A stretch of DNA of 64,000 bases, from contig NZ_JOEA01000001.1 in NCBI RefSeq assembly GCF_000719115.1, forward strand, positions 62,001 to 126,000, written 5' to 3'. The translations under genes and the position numbers were made by a program. The notes beneath the pieces were generated by a model. The model was given only the letters and a program-made list of their open reading frames with translations. It was not told the DNA's origin and ran no database searches. Of the stretch, positions 25,053-34,839 are shown piece by piece; within the stretch, counting starts at the first letter, position 1, and every line of letters begins with the position of its first letter. This DNA is from Lentzea albidocapillata (lineage in GTDB: Bacteria > Actinomycetota > Actinomycetes > Mycobacteriales > Pseudonocardiaceae).

Positions 25053-25119
25053 GCTGGAAGGTGTCACCAGGGCCCGAGGAGAGGTTTGGGCTTCGCGCCC
25101 CGGCGACACCGTCTGAAGA

Positions 25120-25156
25120 GGAGCGGCGCCCCGCTGGGGGGCCAAGACGCCGCTCC
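25120..25156. terminator. Bidirectional terminator hairpin
   Basis: GGAGCGGCG (25120-25128) pairs with CGCCGCTCC (25148-25156), a 9-bp perfect stem between the convergent TPR gene and the secreted-protein gene. Confidence 0.7.
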
Positions 25157-25167
25157 AGTCCGGTGCC

Positions 25168-25605
25168 TCAGCAGCGGATGTCGGTGCGGACCCGGTAGGT
25201 CGTCGCGCCGGAGTTCCACTCCACGTAGGCCGAGGTGCAGTCGCTCAACGTGCTGGTGCCGCCCGACCAGAGCTCCTGCTGGCGGTAGCGGCCCTCCCGC
25301 AGACCCACACGCCCGTACGGTTCGCGGGCGTCCTTCGAGTTCCACTGCTCGATCAGAACGAGCTCAGGGGTGTACGGAGCACCGCCGTCGTGGACGCTCG
25401 ACCAGGTGTAGACGTAGGCCCAGTTCTTGCCGCAACCCTTGAACTGCTTCACCGACGCCCACCGCTGCCCGTGGTCACCGACGTAGGCGGTGCTGCCGAT
25501 CTGGGTGACGGGTCCGCAGCCGGGGGCGCTCTCGGCGACCGCGTTGGTGGCGGTGATCAGGCCGAGAAGCACGGCACCTGCGGCGATCAGTGCTGACCTC
25601 TTCAT
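25168..25605 (-). CDS. Small secreted protein of unknown function
   Basis: The 145-aa protein has a classical signal peptide (KRSALIAAGAVLLGLITATNAVAES, cleavage probably after AVA). The mature part is about 120 aa with four Cys that could form two disulfides, and is rich in Trp and Tyr. No family is recognised. It is divergent from the AfsR-type regulator, and the 72-bp gap contains heptamer repeats, so it might be controlled by that regulator. Confidence 0.75.
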   Translation of the reverse strand: MKRSALIAAGAVLLGLITATNAVAESAPGCGPVTQIGSTAYVGDHGQRWASVKQFKGCGKNWAYVYTWSSVHDGGAPYTPELVLIEQWNSKDAREPYGRVGLREGRYRQQELWSGGTSTLSDCTSAYVEWNSGATTYRVRTDIRC

Positions 25606-25628
25606 GGGCTGTGAGCATCACGACGGCC

Positions 25629-25671
25629 GCTGACATTTCGCTGACACCTTGGGTTACCGGCTGGTTAGGAT
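25629..25671 (+). promoter_or_regulatory. SARP-type direct repeats and -10 of the AfsR-type gene
   Basis: GCTGACA occurs at 25629-25635 and 25640-25646, an 11-bp period (one DNA turn), the layout of SARP binding sites. TAGGAT at 25666-25671 is a -10 placed 6 nt before ATG 25678. The repeats lie about 20 bp upstream of it, where SARPs bind. Autoregulation is inferred. Confidence 0.55.
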
Positions 25672-25677
25672 CGGCTC

Positions 25678-28614
25678 ATGCAACGGCGATGGGGGTTCAG
25701 GGTTCTCGGATCGTTGCAGGTCATCGACTCGGGCCGGACGGTGGAGCTGCGCTCGGCCAAACAGCGTGTCCTGCTCGCCGCGTTGCTGATGAAGGCAAAC
25801 GCGCCAGTCTCGTCCTACGAGCTGATGGAACACCTCTGGGGCGAAGAACCGTCAGGTGCGGCGCGCGCGACCCTGCAGACGTACGTCATGCGGTTGAGAC
25901 AGTCGCTGGACGACCTGGCCGACCGCAAACTCGTCCGCACATGGCCCACCGGCTACTCGATCCACCTCGAGGACGACCAGCTCGACCTGCTGACGTTCCA
26001 GCGGCTGCGCGCCGAGGCCCGCCGCGCGCCCGACCTGGAGACCGAGGCCCGCCTGCTCGGTGAGGCAGCGGCGTTGTGGCGCGGCCCCGCCCTGGACCAG
26101 GTGTCGTCGCTGCGGATGGAACAGACCGACGTGCAGCGGCTCAACGAGCAGCGCTGGGAGGTGCTGGAACGCCGCAACGACGCCGAGCTGCAGCTGGGCC
26201 GGCACGACCAGATCGTCGACGAGCTGCGCTCGCTGGTCGCGGAACACCCGCTGCGCGAACGCTTCTGGTACCAGCTGATGCTCGCCCTGCACCGCACCGG
26301 CCAGCAGGCACAGGCGCTGGACGTCTACCGGCGGGCCAGCGACGTGCTCGCCGACGAGCTCGGCATCGACCCGAACGCCGAACTGCGCGCGCTGCACATG
26401 GAGGTGCTGGCAGGCTCTTGCGCACCGGTCGCCGTCCAGTCCGGACCGTCGTGGCTGCCGCCCGCGGTCGGCGACTTCGCCGGGCGGTCCGACGAGGTCG
26501 TCCGCCTGACGGCCGGGCTGCGCGCCGGCGGGACGTGGACGATCACCGGACCCGGCGGCGTCGGCAAGACCTCGCTGGCCGTGCACTGCGCCCATGCCGT
26601 CCGGGACACGTTCCCGGACGGGCAGCTGTACCTGAACCTGCGCGGCGGTGAGCAGAGACCCGTCGAACCCGCCGCGGCGCTGGACCGGTTGCTGCGCGGG
26701 CTCGGTGTCTCCGGTGGCGCGATCCCGTCCTCCGTGGAGGACCGGGTCGACCTGTACCGGGACCTGTTGTCGGACCGGCGGATCCTCGTCGTGCTGGACA
26801 ACGCCGTGAACGAGGCCCAGGTGCGGCCGTTGCTGCCGGGAACCACCTCGGGTGCGGCACTGGTGACCTCAAGGGCGGCGCTGGCCGGTCTGGAGGCCGC
26901 GCACGTCGTGCCGTTGGACGTGCTGCCGTCCACCGATGCGCTGGCGTTGCTGCGGGCCGCTGTCGGCGAGGCTCGCTGCGCGGCCGAGCCCGTTGCGGCG
27001 CAGGAGATCGTGAACTACTGCGGCAAGCTGCCACTGGCGTTGCGGGTGGCGGCGGCCCGGCTGGTGGCGCGCCCGCACTGGCAGCTCGCGAAACTCGCCG
27101 GCCGGTTGTCCGACGAACGCCGCCGGTTCGACGAGTTGTCGCTGGGTGATCTCGACGTGCGGGCTTCGCTCGCGCTGTCCTACGACGGCCTGGGTGAGTC
27201 GCACCGGACCGCGTTCCGCCTGCTGTCGCTGGTCGACACACCGGACTTCCCCGCCTGGGTGGCGTCCCCGTTGCTGGGGCTGGACCTGGACGACGCGGAG
27301 GACCACGTCGAGGCGCTGGTCGACGCCCGGCTGGTCGACTACGCGGGCCGCGATGCGCTGGGGCAGGTGCGTTATCGGCTGCACGACCTGTTGCGCGCCT
27401 TCGGCCGTGAGGCTGCCTCCGAAGACCCGGCTGTTGCTCTGAAGGCGTTGTTCGAGCAGTGGCTCGACCTGGCGATGCGGGCCGACGTGGAGCTGCCGCA
27501 CCAGGGCGTCCGGCTGGAACCCCTTGCGCTGGAACGGTTCGACCTCGGGGACGCGGCCGACTGGTTCGACGCGGAGTGGCTGAACATCCACGCCGTGATC
27601 ACCCAGGCCGCGGCGCTGGGTCTCGGGTCGCTGGCCGCCGAACTGGCGATCCGCTCGGCCGCGTTCTGCGACCTGCGGGCCCGGTTCGACGACTGGGAAC
27701 ACATCAACGCGCTGGGGCTCTCCTGCGCGCCTGCCGCGCGCCGGCCGATGTTGTTCCAGCAGCGGGGAATCCTGCGGGCGCGGTTGCACGACTACGGTGC
27801 CGCGTCCGCGGACTTCCAGGCCGCGCAGGAAGGGTTCGCCGCCGCCGGTGACGTGTGGGGCGAGGCCTACGCCTGGTACGGCATGGGGTGGATGCACGAG
27901 TGGAGCGGGCGGTCCGCGGAGGCCCGTGAAGCGCATCGCGAGGCCATGACCCGGTTCGTCGCCTCCAGCAATCCGCACGGTGAGATCGAAGTGCTGTGTT
28001 CGCTGGGCGCCATCGAGCGCCGGGCCGGCGGGCTCGCCGCCGCGCAGGAGTACCTGGAACGGGCGCGGCGGGTCGCCGGGCAGCTGGGGGACGAGCAGAG
28101 CGAGCTGATGGCGACCCTCGAACTGGGGCGGCTGCACCAGTTCACGGGCGAACTGGCCGAGTCCGCCGCCTTCCTGCGGGCCTCGCTGGCCGCCGCGCAG
28201 AAGCTCGGCGATCCGGACCTGGCTGCCAACATCCGGTTGTTCCTGGCGGACACGCTGGTGCGGTCCGGGCAGGACTCCCTGGCCGAGGAGCAGTTGCGGC
28301 AGGCCTGGGAGTTCTTCGAGGAACACGACGACCGGCAGGGCCGCATCTGGGTGTGGCGCCTGAGGTCCGGGCTGGCCTCGTCGCCGGAGGAGGCGTTGCG
28401 GTTGGCCTCCCTGGCCATGGAACAGGCCCGGAAGATGGGATCACCGCCGGAGTTCGGGCGGTCGTTGAGGGTGCTGGGCAACGCCCTGGAGCGGTCCGGG
28501 CGGGGCGAGGAGGCCCGGGAGCACTGGCAGCTGGCCGAGGAGACGCTGACGGCGGCCGGGTTCCAGGCGGAGGTCGACGAGCTCCGTCACGCCACCAGCC
28601 CCGGTTCTGGCTGA
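25678..28614 (+). CDS. AfsR/SARP-type regulator with BTAD, NB-ARC and TPR domains
   Basis: The 978-aa regulator has an OmpR-like winged-helix DNA-binding domain (residues ~5-95; ELRSAKQRVLLAALLMKAN), a BTAD domain (~100-245), a STAND/NB-ARC NTPase (GPGGVGKTSLAVH near 290; ILVVLDNA; GKLPLAL) and C-terminal TPR repeats (~600-978). Proteins of this design activate secondary-metabolite genes. Translation starts at ATG 25678; a TAGGAT box six nt upstream suggests a leaderless message. It lies between two P450-ferredoxin pairs, making it a candidate regulator of them. Confidence 0.95.
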   Translation: MQRRWGFRVLGSLQVIDSGRTVELRSAKQRVLLAALLMKANAPVSSYELMEHLWGEEPSGAARATLQTYVMRLRQSLDDLADRKLVRTWPTGYSIHLEDDQLDLLTFQRLRAEARRAPDLETEARLLGEAAALWRGPALDQVSSLRMEQTDVQRLNEQRWEVLERRNDAELQLGRHDQIVDELRSLVAEHPLRERFWYQLMLALHRTGQQAQALDVYRRASDVLADELGIDPNAELRALHMEVLAGSCAPVAVQSGPSWLPPAVGDFAGRSDEVVRLTAGLRAGGTWTITGPGGVGKTSLAVHCAHAVRDTFPDGQLYLNLRGGEQRPVEPAAALDRLLRGLGVSGGAIPSSVEDRVDLYRDLLSDRRILVVLDNAVNEAQVRPLLPGTTSGAALVTSRAALAGLEAAHVVPLDVLPSTDALALLRAAVGEARCAAEPVAAQEIVNYCGKLPLALRVAAARLVARPHWQLAKLAGRLSDERRRFDELSLGDLDVRASLALSYDGLGESHRTAFRLLSLVDTPDFPAWVASPLLGLDLDDAEDHVEALVDARLVDYAGRDALGQVRYRLHDLLRAFGREAASEDPAVALKALFEQWLDLAMRADVELPHQGVRLEPLALERFDLGDAADWFDAEWLNIHAVITQAAALGLGSLAAELAIRSAAFCDLRARFDDWEHINALGLSCAPAARRPMLFQQRGILRARLHDYGAASADFQAAQEGFAAAGDVWGEAYAWYGMGWMHEWSGRSAEAREAHREAMTRFVASSNPHGEIEVLCSLGAIERRAGGLAAAQEYLERARRVAGQLGDEQSELMATLELGRLHQFTGELAESAAFLRASLAAAQKLGDPDLAANIRLFLADTLVRSGQDSLAEEQLRQAWEFFEEHDDRQGRIWVWRLRSGLASSPEEALRLASLAMEQARKMGSPPEFGRSLRVLGNALERSGRGEEAREHWQLAEETLTAAGFQAEVDELRHATSPGSG

Positions 28615-28702
28615 GGACCGTTGCCGCGCTCGACCTGGTGCGGGCGTTGGTGCCAGGCGACGGGCACGGGTGTCGCCTGGCGGCTCATCAACGCGTGGCG
28701 GA

Positions 28703-28894
28703 TCAGCTGATCGTGATCGCGCCCGCCGGGCAGAGGTTCGCCGCTTCCTTCGCGGTGGCCTCGTGCGCGGCGTCCGGGTGTTCTTCGAGGAGTACGACCG
28801 TGCCGTCCTCGTCGTTCTGGTCGAACAGGTCCGGGTCTGTCAGCACGCACATTCCCGAACCGCAGCACTTCGTCTGGTCGACGGAAATCTTCAT
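28703..28894 (-). CDS. Ferredoxin, single iron-sulfur cluster (P450-2 partner)
   Basis: The 63-aa ferredoxin has CCGSGMC near the N-terminus and CPAGA near the C-terminus, the [3Fe-4S]/[4Fe-4S] single-cluster pattern. Its ATG overlaps the stop of the P450 gene (ATGA), so the two are translationally coupled. It is related to the ferredoxin at 23667-23861 but clearly diverged. It donates electrons to the adjacent P450 by inference. The long frame above it is a shadow of the P450. Confidence 0.93.
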   Translation of the reverse strand: MKISVDQTKCCGSGMCVLTDPDLFDQNDEDGTVVLLEEHPDAAHEATAKEAANLCPAGAITIS

Positions 28895-30099
28895 GCCGAC
28901 CACGCTACTGGCAGCGAGTGGACCCCGTAGATTCCCATGTCGGTGCGCAGCGGCACCTCCTCGGGGTCGACGTCGAGGCGCAGGTCCGGGAACTCCTGGA
29001 ACAGCTTGGAGAAACCGATCCTCATCTCGATGCGGGCCAGCTGCTGGCCCAGGCACTGGTGGATGCCGTGCCCGAACGCCACGTGGCCACTGGCCGGGCG
29101 GCGCAGGTCCAGTTCCTCGGGGTTGCCGGGGAACTTCTCCGGGTCGCGGTTGGCCGTCGGCACGTGCATCAGCACGGTGTCGCCGGCCCTGATGAGGTGG
29201 CCCTCGATCTCCACGTCCTCGGTGGCGGTGCGCACCGGTCCGAAGTGGATGATCGACAGGTACCGCATCAGCTCCTCGACGGCGTTGTCGACGACCTCCG
29301 GCTCGTCGCGCAGGATCTTGAGCTGGTCCGGGTGCTGCAGCAGCGTGAACGTGCCGATGCCCAGCATGTTCGCCGTGGTCTCGTGGCCCGCCAGCAGGAG
29401 CAGCAGCGCCATGTTCGACGCTTCCTCGTCGGTCGGTTCCCCGGTGGCGAGCAGGTCGCTGATCATGTCGTCGCCCGGGTTCGCCTTCTTGCGGACGATC
29501 AGCTCGCGCATGAACTCCTGGATACGCGCCATGGCGTCCATGGCCTCTTTGAACGTCGACTCCAGGTTCAGCAGCTTCGCTGTGTCCTCCTGGAACCTGT
29601 GCCGCTCGTCGTAGTCGACGCCGAGGATCGCGCAGATCACCAGTGACGGCACCGGAAGCGCGAACTCCTTCACGAGGTCGGCCTTGCCGTCGAACGACCG
29701 CAGGTGCTTGAGCTGGTCGTCGACGATCGTGCCGATCCACTCGGACAGCTGGTTCATCCGCCGGACCGTGAACTGGCCCTGCAGCATCTTGCGCAGCCGG
29801 GTGTGGTCCGGTGGGTCCTGGCTCAGGAACATGCCCGGTTCGACCTTGCGCTTCTCCGCCGGCGCCTCCCCCTGGAACCTGACGTCCAGCATGTGGTGCT
29901 TGCCGGGGTCGTTCGTGAACTTCGGACTTCCCAGGATCTCGCGGACCTGGTGGTGGCCGGTGACGAGCCAGCCGAGGTGTCCGTCGGCGAACTTCAGCCT
30001 GCTGATGCGGGCCTGCTCGCGGATCCGGGTCACCTCGGCGGGCGGGTCGAACGGGTTCTGGCGCGTGGTGGGCAGTTCATCGGAGATCAGTTCGGTCAT
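28891..30099 (-). CDS. Cytochrome P450 monooxygenase (P450-2)
   Basis: The 402-aa P450 has I-helix AGHETT, K-helix EELMR, and heme loop FGHGIHQCLG. The SQDPPDHTRLRKML stretch in the C-helix region is typical of actinomycete CYP105/107-like enzymes. ATG 30099 has a GGGAGG ribosome site 8 nt upstream; a GTG at 30108 is the alternative. It is coupled to its ferredoxin. Together with P450-1 and its ferredoxin, an inverted pair of monooxygenase units surrounds the AfsR-type regulator. Substrate unknown. Confidence 0.95.
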   Translation of the reverse strand: MTELISDELPTTRQNPFDPPAEVTRIREQARISRLKFADGHLGWLVTGHHQVREILGSPKFTNDPGKHHMLDVRFQGEAPAEKRKVEPGMFLSQDPPDHTRLRKMLQGQFTVRRMNQLSEWIGTIVDDQLKHLRSFDGKADLVKEFALPVPSLVICAILGVDYDERHRFQEDTAKLLNLESTFKEAMDAMARIQEFMRELIVRKKANPGDDMISDLLATGEPTDEEASNMALLLLLAGHETTANMLGIGTFTLLQHPDQLKILRDEPEVVDNAVEELMRYLSIIHFGPVRTATEDVEIEGHLIRAGDTVLMHVPTANRDPEKFPGNPEELDLRRPASGHVAFGHGIHQCLGQQLARIEMRIGFSKLFQEFPDLRLDVDPEEVPLRTDMGIYGVHSLPVAWSA

Positions 30100-30130
30100 C
30101 TCGCACACCTCCCAGTGCTCGGCAGAGGAC

Positions 30131-31690
<1,560 letters not shown>

Positions 31691-31719
31691 GGGGATCCTC
31701 TTCTGGGTACGCGAAATCA

Positions 31720-31746
31720 GGACGTGTTGCGCGGTGGCACACGTCC
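31720..31746 (-). terminator. Attenuator hairpin before the ABC-F gene
   Basis: On the minus strand GGACGTGT (31746-31739) pairs with ACACGTCC (31727-31720) with an 11-nt loop, followed by TGATTT. It starts four nucleotides after the leader-peptide stop and 29 nt before the ABC-F start, the place expected for a terminator controlled by leader translation. Confidence 0.6.
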
Positions 31747-31750
31747 GTGA

Positions 31751-31783
31751 TCAGAGGTAGAAGACCCCGTACCCGAATCCCAT
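31751..31783 (-). CDS. Ten-residue leader peptide for the ABC-F gene
   Basis: The minus-strand ATG at 31781-31783 opens a 10-codon frame, MGFGYGVFYL, stopping at TGA 31751-31753. It is rich in aromatic residues and glycine, like leader peptides known before inducible ABC-F and other ribosome-targeting resistance genes. The leader stop is next to the attenuator hairpin. A weak GTGGG lies upstream. If drug-bound ribosomes stall here, the hairpin could be prevented and the resistance gene expressed. Inferred from position and content. Confidence 0.6.
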   Translation of the reverse strand: MGFGYGVFYL

Positions 31784-31797
31784 GAAACCCACGGTAC

Positions 31798-32334
31798 CTA
31801 CGGTCGCAACGCTTTTTCGACGGCCGTCTTCAGGTCCCGCACGCTTTCCTCGGTGCCCGGCGCAGGCCCGACCGTGCTGCCGCCACCGACGAGCCGGTAG
31901 AAGAGCAGGCCCTCCAGGAACGCCGTGAAGTGCGCGCCCGCCCGTTCGGGATCCTGGTGGCCCAGCATCTTCGCGATCGCGGTGGCCTGCTCGCGAGGCG
32001 AGTGGACCATGATCGACTTGAGCTCGGGGTGGTGCGTGGCCTCGAGCATCGCCGAGTACCTCGCGAGCGTCCTGTTCCGCTCGACGAGCCAGCTGTCGAG
32101 CGTTCTGGCGATGCTGCCCGCGACGTCGTCCGGATCGGGCACGACGTCCAGCCGTTCCTGATCCGCGAGCCGTTCGACGAACCCCTCGATCAACGCCTTG
32201 CGTGTGCGGAAGTACGCGCTGGTGGAGCCTTCGGGCAGCCCGGCGCGGCGGTCGACCGCGCGGTGGGTGAGCCCGCGCATGCCCTGCTCGGCGACGAGCT
32301 GGATCGCGGCGTCGGTGATGAGGTCTCTGCGCAC
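31798..32334 (-). CDS. TetR-family transcriptional regulator
   Basis: The 178-aa protein has a TetR helix-turn-helix (AAIQLVAEQGMRGLTHRAVD, LPEGSTSAYFRTRKALI) and a TetR_C second domain. It is divergent from a flavin monooxygenase gene. The 69-bp gap carries three copies of CTACAnnTGTAG, the presumed operators. It lies upstream of the ABC-F gene on the same strand, so some read-through into that leader region is possible. Confidence 0.93.
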   Translation of the reverse strand: MRRDLITDAAIQLVAEQGMRGLTHRAVDRRAGLPEGSTSAYFRTRKALIEGFVERLADQERLDVVPDPDDVAGSIARTLDSWLVERNRTLARYSAMLEATHHPELKSIMVHSPREQATAIAKMLGHQDPERAGAHFTAFLEGLLFYRLVGGGSTVGPAPGTEESVRDLKTAVEKALRP

Positions 32335-32350
32335 TGGGGTCCCAATCTCT

Positions 32351-32393
32351 CTACAGCTGTAGTCTACGGCTGTAGAGTCCTCTACATCTGTAG
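32351..32393. promoter_or_regulatory. Three tandem TetR operator palindromes
   Basis: CTACAGCTGTAG is at 32351-32362 (perfect palindrome), CTACGGCTGTAG at 32364-32375 (one mismatch) and CTACATCTGTAG at 32382-32393. Start-to-start spacings are 13 and 18 bp. They fill the gap between the TetR and monooxygenase genes and would block both promoters. Confidence 0.8.
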
Positions 32394-32403
32394 AGGAGGA
32401 ACG

Positions 32404-33477
32404 ATGAAGGCGATCGTGGTGGGTGGCGGCATCGGCGGGCTGGCGACGGCGGTGTCGTTGCGGCGCGTCGGCTGGGAGGTCGTCGTCTACGAACGCGCGG
32501 CCACGTTCGGTGAGATCGGCGCGGGCGTGGGCGTGATGCCGAACGCGCTGCGGGCGCTGGAGTGGATGGGTCTAGCCGACGAGGCCCGCCGCCTGGGTAC
32601 GCCGCGTGTGTCCGGTGGTGTCAGGGCGTCTGACGGGCGCTGGCTCATGCATCTGCCCGACATCGGCCAGGAGAAGGTCATCGCGATGCACCGCGCCGAT
32701 CTGCACGGCGTTCTGCTGCGCGCGCTGCCGCCCGAGATTCTTTTCAACAACGTCGAGGTGACCGGCGTTGACGAGCTGGACGCGGATCTCGTGGTGGCGG
32801 CGGACGGCATCAACAGCCGCCTCCGTGCGGAACTGCTGCCCGGCGCGCCGGGACCGGTGTACGCGGGGGCCACGGCGTGGCGAGGGGTGGCGCCGGGGCC
32901 TTACGAGCTGCCGATCTCGCAGACACTCGGTCCCGGCGGCGAGGCGGGCATCCTGCCACTGGGCGACGGGCGGGTCTGCTGGTACGTCGCCGCTGTCGCG
33001 CCCGCGTCGGCCGACCTGGACCCGGTGGCGCTGTTCGCCGGCTGGCACGACCCGCTGCCGGAACTGCTGGCGTCGACCCCGGACGTGATCCGGCACGACA
33101 TCTACGAACTGCCTTTGCTGCCCACGTTCGTGCGGGGCCGGGTGGCGCTGCTCGGCGATGCCGCGCACGCGATGACGCCGTACCTCGGGCAGGGGGCGTG
33201 CATGGCGTTGGAGGACGCGGTGACGCTGGCCTCGGTCGACGGTGATCTCGCGCGCTACGACGCGTTGCGGCGGCCGCGCGCCCAGTCCGTGTGGAAAGGC
33301 TCGCGAATGGCGGGGAAGTTCGGGATCGAGGTCCGCTCGCCCATGGCGCTGGCGTTGCGGAACTTCGCTTTCCGGGCATTGCCGTCTTCCTTGGCAGTAC
33401 ACGGGATGACTCGCTTCTCCTCGTGGGAGGTGCCCGGCGAAGTTCACTCGAACGGGTCGAATCCGCTGGTGAACTGA
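32404..33477 (+). CDS. FAD-dependent aromatic monooxygenase
   Basis: The 357-aa class A flavoprotein monooxygenase has the FAD-binding VVGGGIGGLATAVSLRR at the N-terminus, the middle DLVVAADGINSRLR (DG motif) and the C-terminal LLGDAAHAMTPYLGQGA (GD motif). Such enzymes hydroxylate aromatic compounds with NAD(P)H. An excellent AGAGGAGGAACG ribosome site precedes ATG 32404; the upstream frame belongs to the opposite strand. The adjacent TetR and operators suggest substrate-induced detoxification. Shorter than the rifampicin monooxygenases. Confidence 0.92.
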   Translation: MKAIVVGGGIGGLATAVSLRRVGWEVVVYERAATFGEIGAGVGVMPNALRALEWMGLADEARRLGTPRVSGGVRASDGRWLMHLPDIGQEKVIAMHRADLHGVLLRALPPEILFNNVEVTGVDELDADLVVAADGINSRLRAELLPGAPGPVYAGATAWRGVAPGPYELPISQTLGPGGEAGILPLGDGRVCWYVAAVAPASADLDPVALFAGWHDPLPELLASTPDVIRHDIYELPLLPTFVRGRVALLGDAAHAMTPYLGQGACMALEDAVTLASVDGDLARYDALRRPRAQSVWKGSRMAGKFGIEVRSPMALALRNFAFRALPSSLAVHGMTRFSSWEVPGEVHSNGSNPLVN

Positions 33478-33659
33478 ATCACTGGTCAATGTTTGGTGTC
33501 GGCGCGATAACGGTCCAGAACCACCCTTTGTCGCGCCCTTTGTCACCCGGTCGCGGTATCAAGTACTTGCTGAGAGTGTCGGACGCGGTCCAGTGATCCA
33601 GATGGCGTAGCGCAACAGGCGGTTCCTCCTCCACGAAAGCGCAACTACGGTGCCTCGCC

Positions 33660-34835
33660 ATGACCCCCGTCCCGACTGATGTGATGCCCCGTTCCCTCAC
33701 AGCGCTTCCCCCGGCGCAGGTCGAGAACACCGGCGAGATCGACATCGCCGAGGCTGAGGACTTCGTCCGGCAGCACCGCACCGAACACCCGGACCTCGGT
33801 CCCGTCGAGGCCAGGCTGGCCGAAGTGCACGCGGAGATCGCCGCGACCGGCACCTACCGCCACACCACCGACGAACTGACCTTCGGCGCCAGGGTGGCCT
33901 GGCGCAACAGCTCCCGCTGCATCGGCCGCCTTTACTGGCGGAGCTTGAAAGTGCGCGACCAGCGGGACGTGTCCGATCCCGCCGACGTGGCCAGCGAATG
34001 CGTCGAGCACCTCCGCGTCGCCACGAACAAGGGCAAGATCCGGCCCGTCATCACGGTCTTCGCCCCCGCCGAGCCCGGCATGGACGCGCCGCAGATCGTC
34101 AACGAGCAGATCATCCGCTATGCCGCCTACCGCGGTTCCGACGGCGGAGTGCTCGGCGACGCGCGCAACCTCGCCCTCACCGACCTCGCGCTGAAGCGAG
34201 GCTGGCAGCCGCCGTCCACACGCGGCCCGTTCGACGTGCTGCCGCTCATGGTGTCCTGCAAGGGCCAAGACCCCGCGCTCGTCGAGATCCCGTCCGGCGA
34301 CGTGCTGGAAGTCCTGTTGTCGCACCCGGACTTCCCGTGGCTGAAGGCACTCGGCGTGAAGTGGCACGCCGTTCCCGCCATCAGCAACATGCGCCTGCGC
34401 GTCGGCGGGATCGACTACCCGTCCGCGCCGTTCAACGGCTGGTACATGGGCACCGAGATCGGCGCCCGCAACCTGGCCGACCACGACCGCTACGACCTGC
34501 TGCCGTACCTCGCCAAGCGAATGGGCCTGGACATGTCGTCGGAGGCGACGTTGTGGCGCGACCGAGCTCTGGTGGAGCTCAACCGCGCCGTCCTGCACTC
34601 GTTCGCGGAGGCCGGGGTCACGATCACGGACCACCACACGGAGTCGAAGAGGTTCCTGACGCACCTGGAGAAGGAGGAAGAAGCCGGACGTTCCTGCCCA
34701 GCGGACTGGTCGTGGATCGTGCCACCCGTGTCGGGCGGGCTGACGCCGGTGTACCACCGGTACTACGAATCCGGTGAACTGCTGCCGAACTTCTTCCCCG
34801 CCGCGAAGCCTTCAGGGTGCCCTGTCGCACACTGA
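33660..34835 (+). CDS. nos: Bacterial nitric oxide synthase, oxygenase domain
   Basis: The 391-aa protein aligns with NOS oxygenase domains: WRNSSRCIGRLYW with heme-thiolate ligand C87, a substrate-pocket WHAVPAISNMRL segment, and GWYMGTEIGARNLAD. Bacterial NOS converts L-arginine to citrulline and NO using electrons from separate flavoproteins; no reductase domain is fused. Compared with Bacillus NOS there is a slightly longer N-terminus. ATG 33660 or 33684 could be used. An amino-acid permease gene follows 4 nt after the stop. Confidence 0.95.
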   Translation: MTPVPTDVMPRSLTALPPAQVENTGEIDIAEAEDFVRQHRTEHPDLGPVEARLAEVHAEIAATGTYRHTTDELTFGARVAWRNSSRCIGRLYWRSLKVRDQRDVSDPADVASECVEHLRVATNKGKIRPVITVFAPAEPGMDAPQIVNEQIIRYAAYRGSDGGVLGDARNLALTDLALKRGWQPPSTRGPFDVLPLMVSCKGQDPALVEIPSGDVLEVLLSHPDFPWLKALGVKWHAVPAISNMRLRVGGIDYPSAPFNGWYMGTEIGARNLADHDRYDLLPYLAKRMGLDMSSEATLWRDRALVELNRAVLHSFAEAGVTITDHHTESKRFLTHLEKEEEAGRSCPADWSWIVPPVSGGLTPVYHRYYESGELLPNFFPAAKPSGCPVAH

Positions 34836-34839
34836 CCGT

